Source: Halieaceae bacterium
GTDB taxonomy: Bacteria > Pseudomonadota > Gammaproteobacteria > Pseudomonadales > Halieaceae
Length of the DNA: 8,061 nucleotides
Assembly: GCA_009886815.1 (NCBI GenBank)
Contig: QXYP01000353.1
Span: 1-8,061 of the forward strand
Direction: 5' to 3'
Part shown: one piece after another, positions 1 to 6,396 of the stretch
How positions within the stretch are numbered: position 1 is the first letter of the stretch
How the letters are laid out: every line of letters starts with the position of its first letter
Notes under the pieces: generated by a model
Database searches by the model: none
What the model was told of the DNA's origin: nothing
The model's input: the letters and a program-made list of their open reading frames with translations, nothing else
Program-made: the position numbers and the translations under genes

Positions 1-1254
1 CCCTTCAACTGGGTTGGCGGCGTGGCTGCTTACCGCGACGACGTTGAATTCATCGTCTTTGGAAACCTGGGCTTCTTTGGACCGCTAGCGGCAACCAATT
101 TTTACGATAATCGTTACGAAGTGCAGGAGACTACGCAGGACCGTACCGCGTGGGCAGCTTATGCCGATGGTTCCTTTGACGTGACTGAACAGCTGACCAT
201 CAGCGCCGGTGTACGTTACACCGAAGACAAGAAAGACTTTCAGCGCTTTAACTTAGGCACCGCAGATAACCCTGTGAGCAATATTATTGATCTTGATCAA
301 TATCAGGGCCCTTACACCAACCCTCTGCCAGAATCGGCGTTTGGTAATGTGCAGAAAAACTCTAAGACCTTTGACAAAGTGACTTATCGTTTGGTCGCAG
401 ATTACCGATTTACCGATGAGATTATGGCTTACGCCAGTTTTGCCACGGGCTTTGTGGCAGGTGGTTTCTCTGAAACCTGCGGCTCTGAGTTTTCATGCTC
501 CCCCTATGACAGTGAAGAAAACGAAAACTTCGAGGTGGGTTTAAAGTCTGATTTGCTTGATGGAACCCTGCGTCTGAATCTGGCGGCATTTAATACCGAG
601 TATGAAAACTTGCAACGTGACACCGTGGTGACGATTCAAGATGCTGCAGGCAACACGTTCCAAGAGACCGTTTCGGTAAACGAGGGCACGTCGACTGCTC
701 GGGGTATTGAAGCTGAATTCCAGTGGGCGGTAACTGATAACTTCCGTCTCGACGGCATGATGGGTTACCTCGATCACGAGTACGACGACTATCGTCCTGG
801 TATTAACCCCGAGGACCTTGGATTACCAGCGGGTGATGCGGTTAATCCAGATTTGTCGGGTTTGAGAGTGCCATTTTCACCAGAGCTGACTTATGCCTTG
901 GGAGCCACGTTTTTCCAAGACCTTCGTAATGGTGCTACCGTGACGTACAACCTGAATATGCATTACCAAGACGATGCAGAAACGAGTCCGTTCCCAGCAA
1001 ACTTCCAAGGTGCGGATGCCAGTGGTTCTCCCGTTATTGTCCAAAAGGCCAATACACAGATGGAAGAACGCACGCTGGTCAACGGGTATATCACCTACAC
1101 CGGACCTAACGGTGGTGTTGAAGTCTCCGTTTACGGCAAAAACTTGGGCAATGAAACCTACCGTGTCGCGGCTAACCCAGTGGCAACACTATGGAACTTC
1201 ACCCGTCACGGTGCTCCCCGTGAGTACGGTGTCCAGATCGGCTACAATTTCTAA
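1..1254 (+). CDS. TonB-dependent outer-membrane receptor, C-terminal part (5' end outside window)
   Basis: The reading frame is open from base 1, so the gene begins upstream; the GTG at 22 is internal and not a start. The visible 417 residues are the C-terminal beta-barrel of a TonB-dependent receptor, which imports a scarce ligand (siderophore, glycan, cofactor or other) across the outer membrane using TonB/ExbBD energy. Signs are alternating aromatic-rich strands such as ISAGVRYTED and MAYASFATGFVAGGF, an EVGLKSDLLDG turn, and a C-terminal strand ending GYNF with the terminal Phe typical of Bam-inserted barrels. Two cysteines near residues 160 and 166 lie in a predicted extracellular loop and may form a disulfide. 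The plug domain and TonB box would be upstream. The ligand cannot be read from this part; the neighbouring genes suggest a carbon source or cofactor rather than iron, but that is inference. A terminator follows the stop. Confidence 0.93.
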   Translation, partial: PFNWVGGVAAYRDDVEFIVFGNLGFFGPLAATNFYDNRYEVQETTQDRTAWAAYADGSFDVTEQLTISAGVRYTEDKKDFQRFNLGTADNPVSNIIDLDQYQGPYTNPLPESAFGNVQKNSKTFDKVTYRLVADYRFTDEIMAYASFATGFVAGGFSETCGSEFSCSPYDSEENENFEVGLKSDLLDGTLRLNLAAFNTEYENLQRDTVVTIQDAAGNTFQETVSVNEGTSTARGIEAEFQWAVTDNFRLDGMMGYLDHEYDDYRPGINPEDLGLPAGDAVNPDLSGLRVPFSPELTYALGATFFQDLRNGATVTYNLNMHYQDDAETSPFPANFQGADASGSPVIVQKANTQMEERTLVNGYITYTGPNGGVEVSVYGKNLGNETYRVAANPVATLWNFTRHGAPREYGVQIGYNF

Positions 1255-1269
1255 AATAAAAGCGCCGTT

Positions 1270-1297
1270 ACTAGGGCCCACTAGGGCCCTTTTTTTT
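1270..1297 (+). terminator. Rho-independent terminator after the receptor gene, built from a tandem 10-mer
   Basis: ACTAGGGCCC occurs twice in direct tandem (1270-1279 and 1280-1289). Because its GGGCCC core is self-complementary, the two copies fold into a 7-bp GC-rich stem, AGGGCCC (1273-1279) with GGGCCCT (1284-1290), around a 4-base ACTA loop. A run of eight T (1290-1297) follows directly. This is the classical intrinsic terminator layout, 15 bp after the receptor stop codon. The T run is not preceded by a matching functional layout on the minus strand. Confidence 0.85.
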
Positions 1298-1312
1298 CTC
1301 TTTAATTGAGAT

Positions 1313-1317
1313 GAGGA
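1313..1317 (+). promoter_or_regulatory. Ribosome binding site of the E1 alpha gene
   Basis: GAGGA lies 6 bases before the ATG at 1324 and supports that start. Only 26 bases separate the terminator T run from this ATG, and no -35/-10 pair can be placed there. Confidence 0.7.
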
Positions 1318-1323
1318 TGAGTC

Positions 1324-2301
1324 ATGGACTACAGCCTTGACGAATTAACCCGTGCCTACCGCTTAATGAAGACCATTCGCGAGTTCGAAGAGCGAATACG
1401 ATCTGAATATCAGCAGGGTAAGTTGCCGGGGTTTATTCATATGTATCGTAATCAGGAAGCCATTGCTGTGGGTGCCTGCCTCGATATGACGAATGACGAT
1501 TACATCGCGAGTACGCACCGGGGTCATGGGCACTGTATCGCCAAGGGCTGCGAGCTTGAGGGGATGATGTTGGAGTTGGCTTGTAAGCAGGACGGCTTGT
1601 GTAATGGTAAAGGCGGTTCGATGCATATTGCCGACATGACCAAAGGTATGCTCGGTGCCAACGCCATTGTCGGTGGTGGACCACCCATCGCAGCGGGCGC
1701 GGCACTGACGGCAAAAACACTAAAGACCGGTGGTGTCTCGATGGCATTTATTGGTGACGGCGCATCCGATCAGGGTACGGTTGCTGAAGCGTTAAACCTC
1801 GCGGTCGTTTTACAACTGCCTATGATTTTTATGTACGAAAATAACTTTTATGCAGAATTTACGCGTAATCCTAAGCCTGAGGGGCGTATCGCAGAGCGGG
1901 CTGGCGCATTTGGCATGCCGTCCATTGTCGTCGATGGTTCTGACTTTTATGCGGTGCATGCTGCCTGTCGCGAGGCGATTGAGCGGGGTCGAAATGGCGG
2001 TGGGCCTACGGCGATAGAGGCCGTCTCTGCGCGCTATTACGGGCATTTTGAAGGCGACCCTCAAGACTATCGAGATGGCGCGGAATTGCGAGCACAGCGT
2101 GCAGCTGGAGATCCTTTGCCTCGATTTTTAGAGGACCCGCGCACAGCAGCCCTGAATGCAAACAGTATTGCTGATATTGATAGTGCTGTTTTTGCTGAAC
2201 TTGATCGCACTGTCGAGCTGGCCCTCGCTGCGGCTGATCCCACACCCGATAAGCTCTATACCGATGTTTATGTCGATTACGAGGGGAGGGCGATGCAATG
2301 A
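1324..2301 (+). CDS. acoA: Thiamine-diphosphate-dependent 2-oxo acid/acetoin dehydrogenase E1 component, alpha subunit
   Basis: The 325-residue product has the usual length of an E1 alpha subunit. With E1 beta it forms the cytosolic heterotetramer that decarboxylates a 2-oxo acid, or cleaves acetoin, on thiamine diphosphate and passes the acyl group to lipoyl-E2. The diphosphate/metal motif is intact: GDG at residues 144-146, then ASDQGT, ending in the NN pair at 173-174. The STHRGHGHCIAKG segment (63-75) holds the conserved active-site histidines, and KGGSMHIAD (96-104) is also typical. The HRGHGHC form and overall sequence resemble acetoin dehydrogenase (AcoA) more than pyruvate or branched-chain E1, so the symbol is given on resemblance; substrate is unproven. 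The ATG start has a GAGGA site 6 bases upstream. The stop overlaps the E1 beta start in an ATGA junction, implying translational coupling and equal subunit synthesis. Confidence 0.9.
   Translation: MDYSLDELTRAYRLMKTIREFEERIRSEYQQGKLPGFIHMYRNQEAIAVGACLDMTNDDYIASTHRGHGHCIAKGCELEGMMLELACKQDGLCNGKGGSMHIADMTKGMLGANAIVGGGPPIAAGAALTAKTLKTGGVSMAFIGDGASDQGTVAEALNLAVVLQLPMIFMYENNFYAEFTRNPKPEGRIAERAGAFGMPSIVVDGSDFYAVHAACREAIERGRNGGGPTAIEAVSARYYGHFEGDPQDYRDGAELRAQRAAGDPLPRFLEDPRTAALNANSIADIDSAVFAELDRTVELALAAADPTPDKLYTDVYVDYEGRAMQ
2285..2289 (+). promoter_or_regulatory. Ribosome binding site of the E1 beta gene
   Basis: GGAGG lies 8 bases before the ATG at 2298, inside the end of the E1 alpha coding region. 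It supports the overlapping start; a second in-frame ATG at 2304 is a less well-spaced alternative. Confidence 0.65.
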
Positions 2302-3275
2302 AGATGTCTATTCGAGAGGCGATTAATTTAACGCTCCACGAGGAGATGGCCCGTGACAGTCGTGTGGTGGTCATGGGTGAAGACGTGGCCAGCGGCCAGG
2401 GTGGGGTTTACGGCGTCACGGCCGGCCTTACGGAAAAGTTTGGTGTGGCGCGAGTGATTGATACGCCCATTACAGAAAGCGCTATCGTGGGAGCCGCGGG
2501 CGGCGCTGCTTTGACTGGGCTGCGTCCCGTCGCAGAACTCATGTTCATCGATTTTTTAGGTGTCTGTCTCGACCAATTACTGAATCAAATTGCCAAATTT
2601 CGTTACATGTTTGGTGGGCAGGCGCGTACCCCGTTGGTGATTAGAACCATGATTGGTGCAGGTGAGGGGACCGGGCCACAGCACTCTCAAATTTTGTATC
2701 CCATGCTCGCTGCAATACCGGGTATTAAAGTGGTGGTTCCTTCGAACGCAGCGGATGCTAAGGGATTGCTTGCCGAAGCCATCAGGCAAGATGATCCTGT
2801 TGTATTCTGTGAGCATAAAGCCTTGTATATGAATGAGTGCGAGGTGCCGGAGGGAGACTATGTGATCCCCTTTGGCAAAGCTCGTACAGTTGTCGCGGGA
2901 ACGGATATTACCTTGTGTGGGTTATCTCGAATGGCGGTGTTAGCTGAACAGGCTGCGGTGGAATTGGCCGCTGAAGGTATTAGTGCAGAGGTTATTGACC
3001 CGCGTACGCTGTCACCCTTAGATGAAGAATCGATTCTTGCCAGCGTTTCCAAAACTGGGCGATTAGTTGTGGTCGATGAATCTAACCCATTGTGCAGTAT
3101 GGCGAGCGAAATTGCGGGCATGGTCGCGGAGTTCGGGTTTGATTACCTCGATGCCCCGGTACAGCGTGTGACAGCACCGCATACGCCGGTCCCGGCAACG
3201 CCGTGTTTGGAAAAAGAATACGTCCCAAGTGTTGCAGATATTGTTCGCTCTGCAAAAAAAGCGCTGGAGTATTAA
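2298..3275 (+). CDS. acoB: 2-oxo acid/acetoin dehydrogenase E1 component, beta subunit
   Basis: The 325-residue product matches E1 beta subunits of the pyruvate/acetoin dehydrogenase class in length and motifs. It supplies half of the thiamine-diphosphate site and binds the E2 peripheral domain. Visible landmarks are VVVMGEDVA (23-31), the GGVYGVT glycine-rich stretch (35-41), DTPITES (55-61) with Glu60 as the expected cofactor-activating glutamate, AKFRYMFGG (99-107), and GTGPQHSQ (124-131) with the conserved His129. The C-terminal transketolase-type domain runs from about residue 195, with EVIDPRTLSPLD and VVVDES motifs. It overlaps the E1 alpha gene by 4 bases (ATGA), so the two are surely co-translated. 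Similarity favours AcoB, but pyruvate- or branched-chain-type activity cannot be excluded from sequence reading alone. Confidence 0.91.
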   Translation: MKMSIREAINLTLHEEMARDSRVVVMGEDVASGQGGVYGVTAGLTEKFGVARVIDTPITESAIVGAAGGAALTGLRPVAELMFIDFLGVCLDQLLNQIAKFRYMFGGQARTPLVIRTMIGAGEGTGPQHSQILYPMLAAIPGIKVVVPSNAADAKGLLAEAIRQDDPVVFCEHKALYMNECEVPEGDYVIPFGKARTVVAGTDITLCGLSRMAVLAEQAAVELAAEGISAEVIDPRTLSPLDEESILASVSKTGRLVVVDESNPLCSMASEIAGMVAEFGFDYLDAPVQRVTAPHTPVPATPCLEKEYVPSVADIVRSAKKALEY

Positions 3276-3297
3276 TAATAAATAAGCGGGTTTTGAT

Positions 3298-3304
3298 GAG
3301 AGGA
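3298..3304 (+). promoter_or_regulatory. Ribosome binding site that decides the quinohemoprotein start
   Basis: GAGAGGA lies 8 bases before ATG 3313 and 5 bases before the adjacent in-frame GTG 3310. The spacing and the codon itself favour ATG 3313. Confidence 0.6.
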
Positions 3305-3312
3305 TCACGGTG

Positions 3313-5196
3313 ATGAAAACTCTGGTGACTTGGATCGCGGGTACTACCTTGAGTGCATTGGCTTCGGCGAGTTTTGCGGCGGCTATTGTTGAGGGTGAGC
3401 CAGTTAACGAGACTGCAGCGGGAGCTGAACTGTTCCAAAGTAACTGCATCCATTGTCACAATGGCTCTGTGCCGAAGGCGCCCCACGCAATCAGTTTTAA
3501 CATGATGTCTACCGGGAGTATTGTCAGTGCCATTACTGAGGGCGTGATGCGTCAGCAAGCGGCGCATTTGTCCCAGGAAGAGCGTGTTCAAATAGCGCAG
3601 TATCTTAGTGGCGCGGTAGATTCTGTCGCCCATGAGGTCAAGGCGTGTGGCACTGATTTCACCCCCGTCTTGGCTGAGACGAGTCCCCCTTGGAATGGGT
3701 GGGGTGGGGGCATCAGAAACCAGCGTTTTCAGGAGGCTGAGTCAGCAGGTATTAACCTCAACACGGTAGATCAGTTAGAGCTCAAATGGGCCTTTGCTTA
3801 TCCCGGAGCGACACGGGCACGATCTCAACCTCTAGTGCATGGCAATACGGTATTTGTGGGTTCTCAGCAGGGTACGGTCTATGCCTTGGATTTGAGCAGC
3901 GGCTGTGCCCATTGGCAGTATGACGCGGGCGCTGAGGTTCGTAACGGTCTCACCGTAGCCCATTTGGAAAGCCAATCGGATCCCGTCCTATTTTTTGGCG
4001 ATTTTTCCGCGCAGGTTCACGCAATTTCGGCGCGAACGGGTGTGAGTCTGTGGAAAAGCTCTGTGGCAACCCATGCTGACGCCACAATTACCGGGTCAAT
4101 TAAATATCATGAGGGGCGACTTTATGTCCCGATTTCATCATCCGAATGGGCAACAGCTGCGGATCCCGGCTACCCCTGTTGTACTTTTCGCGGCAGTGTA
4201 GCGGCTTTAAATGCGACTGATGGCAGCGTGTTCTGGAACAGCTTCGTGATTCCTGAAGCGTCTCATGAAACTGGCGAAACCAATTCGGCGGGGGCGAAGC
4301 GGATGGCGCCAGCAGGTGCTCCGGTTTGGAATTCCCCAACGATTGATACCAAGCGTGGGCTGCTTTATGTCGGTACAGGAGAGGGTTATACGTCTCCCGC
4401 GACTAAGACCAGTGATGCTGTCATTGCTATGCGCTTAGACGATGGTGGCATTGTCTGGTCACAACAGCTATTGGCCGGTGATGCTTGGAATATGGCCTGC
4501 TTTATTGGTGGCGGTGGCAATTGCCCGGAAGAAAATGGTCCCGATTTGGATATCGGAGCCTCTACAATTCTGTGGCAGGGCAAGCAGCGAGACTTGCTAC
4601 TGGTGGGGCAAAAAAGCGGCGACGTGTATGCCCTTGATCCCAGTGCGGGTGGGCAAACTGTTTGGCACAAAAAGTTGGGTCGAGGAGGTTATGCTGGAGG
4701 TGTCCACTGGGGCATGACTGCCAATAAAGACACGTTGTTTGTACCCATTGCAGACACCTATTTTCCCGGGCTTCCCGAGGCTGAAGGCTTTCCGGGCTTA
4801 CACGCCCTTGATCCTTTAGCGGGTACCGTTCGCTGGTATACCCCTGCCTTAGACGAATGTCCCGAAGACAAAAAGCCGGCCTGTGATCCCGGGTTGTCTG
4901 CTGCAGCTACGAGCTCGAATCAGCTCATATTTGCGGGCGGCTTCGATGGCCTATTGCGTGCCTACGAGGCGTCGTCGGGTCAGGTGCTGTGGAAATACAA
5001 CTCTCTGGGAGATTTTGAAACGGTTTCCGGTGAGGTGGGCAAAGGCGGATCGATAGAGTCAGACGGCCCCGTCCTTGCTAACGGGCATTTATTAGTGAAT
5101 TCGGGTTATCAGTTTGGCAGTCGTATGCCGGGTAATGTTCTGCTGGTTTTTGGTTTAAAGGGTGCCGCAGTGACTGAGGGGTTGGCGCGTGAGTAA
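3313..5196 (+). CDS. Exported quinohemoprotein alcohol dehydrogenase, cytochrome c + PQQ beta-propeller (polyvinyl-alcohol-dehydrogenase type)
   Basis: This 627-residue periplasmic fusion should oxidise an alcohol with PQQ and pass electrons to its own heme c. Residues 1-22 form a Sec signal peptide (MKTLVTW, a hydrophobic stretch, then SASFA), with cleavage near Ala22-Ala24. The cytochrome c domain (about 33-100) has the heme motif CIHCH at 45-49 and a likely axial Met79 in EGVMRQQAAHLS. The rest (about 115-615) is a PQQ-type propeller with repeats such as GTVYALDLSSG, GSVAALNATDG and GDVYALDPSAGG. Adjacent cysteines 289-290 (YPCCTFRGS) suit the vicinal disulfide of PQQ dehydrogenases; pairs 396/404 and 516/524 may also be bridged. 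Domain order and the CCTFRGS and GGVHWGM motifs match polyvinyl alcohol dehydrogenase, an oxidiser of secondary alcohols. The natural substrate is unknown; the operon suggests a diol or hydroxyketone precursor. An in-frame GTG at 3310 is an alternative start. The gene lies between E1 beta and E2 and overlaps E2 by 8 bases. Confidence 0.9.
   Translation: MKTLVTWIAGTTLSALASASFAAAIVEGEPVNETAAGAELFQSNCIHCHNGSVPKAPHAISFNMMSTGSIVSAITEGVMRQQAAHLSQEERVQIAQYLSGAVDSVAHEVKACGTDFTPVLAETSPPWNGWGGGIRNQRFQEAESAGINLNTVDQLELKWAFAYPGATRARSQPLVHGNTVFVGSQQGTVYALDLSSGCAHWQYDAGAEVRNGLTVAHLESQSDPVLFFGDFSAQVHAISARTGVSLWKSSVATHADATITGSIKYHEGRLYVPISSSEWATAADPGYPCCTFRGSVAALNATDGSVFWNSFVIPEASHETGETNSAGAKRMAPAGAPVWNSPTIDTKRGLLYVGTGEGYTSPATKTSDAVIAMRLDDGGIVWSQQLLAGDAWNMACFIGGGGNCPEENGPDLDIGASTILWQGKQRDLLLVGQKSGDVYALDPSAGGQTVWHKKLGRGGYAGGVHWGMTANKDTLFVPIADTYFPGLPEAEGFPGLHALDPLAGTVRWYTPALDECPEDKKPACDPGLSAAATSSNQLIFAGGFDGLLRAYEASSGQVLWKYNSLGDFETVSGEVGKGGSIESDGPVLANGHLLVNSGYQFGSRMPGNVLLVFGLKGAAVTEGLARE
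5176..5181 (+). promoter_or_regulatory. Ribosome binding site of the E2 gene
   Basis: GAGGGG lies 7 bases before the GTG at 5189, within the last codons of the quinohemoprotein gene. It supports the GTG start despite the 8-base overlap. Confidence 0.65.
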
Positions 5197-6376
5197 ACAG
5201 TTTGAGGCAGTGACTATTCCAAAATGGGGTATTGAGATGACCCATGGCCGGATCGTTAGTTGGCGTTACAGTGAAGGGGATCAGATCGAAGCGGGTGCAG
5301 AGCTTGTAGATATTGAAACTGACAAGATTGTTAATAGTTTTGAGGCTCGAGTTAGCGGTACTTTAGCTAAGATTTTAGTGCCCGAGGAGGAGGAGCTACC
5401 GGTGGGCGCTTTGATTGGTGTTCTTGCACTTCAGGCTTTTGAGCCTGGGGAGCTAGAGGCTTTCATCACTGCGCAAACAACCACTGCACCAGCAAACGTT
5501 GATGCCCCGCCTCCAGATGTTGCAGTGAGCGCCTCTGATAGTGACACGGCTACTGGTGTTGAGGGATCGGCGGTGGTGAAGATCAGTCCGGCTTTGAGGC
5601 GCAAGCTTGAAAAAGCGGGGCTTGCAGCAGCCGACGTTACCGGTACGGGACATGATGGACGCATTCTGAAAGAAGATGTTGATCGGGCTCTCGCTGGCAG
5701 TAAAGTTGAAGCAGGAAGTGAGGGCACGATACTTTCTGCCACTCAAAGTCGAATCGCTAAAACGCTGGTTGACGCTCAGAATTCAGTACCCCTATTTCAC
5801 ATTCACCGCCGCCTTGATGTGGGCAGCTCGATAGCGGCGTTAAAACAGGGCAACCCAAACGTAAGGGGCGTCGTCACGTTGTTGTTGCTTCAAGGCTTGC
5901 GTGCTGCTCTGGCGCGTTACCCTGAATTAAATGTACAGTTTCAGGGAGACGCTGTTCGTCCCGTGTCGGGTTTCAATATTGCTTTGGCTGTCTCTAGAGA
6001 TGACGGTGCTGTATCGGCACCGGTGCTTAATGATGTGCCAGATGAGCCTGTTAGCGCGATGGCGCAACGCGTTAGTGAAATCGTGGATAGGGCGCGTCAA
6101 GGTCGACTCACAGCCTCAGATCAGCAGCCGGCAGCCATTACCATCAGCAATTTGGGTATGTACGACGTTACTGCCTTTACGGCAATGGTGACGCCGCCTC
6201 AGGTCATGGTGCTATCGGTGGGCATGATTCAAACGCAGCCGGTTTGGAACGCTGAGACGCAAGCCTTTGCGCCTAGGGAGTGTCTCGACGTGACGTTGGG
6301 CTGTGATCACCGCTGGGTAAACGGCGCACAAGGTGCCCAATTACTGAAAGCGTTGGCAGACTTTATGCAAGACTGA
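5189..6376 (+). CDS. Dihydrolipoyl acyltransferase, E2 component of the 2-oxo acid/acetoin dehydrogenase complex
   Basis: The 395-residue product is the core of the complex: it takes the acyl group from E1 on a swinging lipoyl arm and transfers it to CoA. The order is one lipoyl domain (about 5-80, lipoylated Lys46 in DIETDKI), an Ala/Thr/Pro-rich linker (about 94-128), a peripheral-subunit-binding domain (132-168, SPALRRKLEKAG and TGHDGRILKEDV) and the acyltransferase domain (about 181-395, with TISNLGMYDVTAF). The lipoyl domain (IPKWGIEMTHG) resembles acetoin dehydrogenase AcoC, but the C-terminus is a true acyltransferase rather than the alpha/beta hydrolase fused in some AcoC proteins, so no symbol is given. 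The active-site motif reads DHRWVNG: His374 is kept, but the usual Asp four residues later is Asn378. The GTG start has GAGGGG 7 bases upstream and begins the lipoyl fold where expected. No E3 gene is in the window. Confidence 0.93.
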   Translation: MSKQFEAVTIPKWGIEMTHGRIVSWRYSEGDQIEAGAELVDIETDKIVNSFEARVSGTLAKILVPEEEELPVGALIGVLALQAFEPGELEAFITAQTTTAPANVDAPPPDVAVSASDSDTATGVEGSAVVKISPALRRKLEKAGLAAADVTGTGHDGRILKEDVDRALAGSKVEAGSEGTILSATQSRIAKTLVDAQNSVPLFHIHRRLDVGSSIAALKQGNPNVRGVVTLLLLQGLRAALARYPELNVQFQGDAVRPVSGFNIALAVSRDDGAVSAPVLNDVPDEPVSAMAQRVSEIVDRARQGRLTASDQQPAAITISNLGMYDVTAFTAMVTPPQVMVLSVGMIQTQPVWNAETQAFAPRECLDVTLGCDHRWVNGAQGAQLLKALADFMQD

Positions 6377-6396
6377 CGGAGGCGGTGTGTTCATAA
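6377..6396. other. Convergent 20-bp spacer without a recognisable terminator
   Basis: The E2 stop (plus strand) and cupin stop (minus strand) are only 20 bp apart. I see no stem followed by a T run in either direction here or in the flanking coding ends, so transcripts of the two operons may overlap at their 3' ends or end by Rho. Confidence 0.4.

Noticed and set aside
22..24. GTG as the receptor start
   Set aside because: The frame is open to base 1, and 410 residues from this GTG would lack the plug domain, so the gene begins upstream.
974..1309. Plus-strand open frame of 111 codons running through the receptor end and terminator
   Set aside because: It overlaps the receptor in another frame and reads through the terminator hairpin; the product has no recognisable fold.
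1305..1330. TTGAGA as a -35 box for the E1 alpha operon
   Set aside because: A -10 box at normal spacing would fall inside the coding region beyond the start codon, and nothing there resembles one.
3082..3633. Long minus-strand open frame of 183 codons
   Set aside because: It lies opposite E1 beta and the start of the quinohemoprotein, both strongly supported. Its product is rich in Arg, His and Thr without domain features, and no ribosome site stands out; it is a shadow frame.
5189..6376. E2 as an AcoC alpha/beta-hydrolase fusion
   Set aside because: The lipoyl domain is AcoC-like, but the peripheral-subunit-binding domain and the DHRWVNG acyltransferase motif show a standard three-domain E2.
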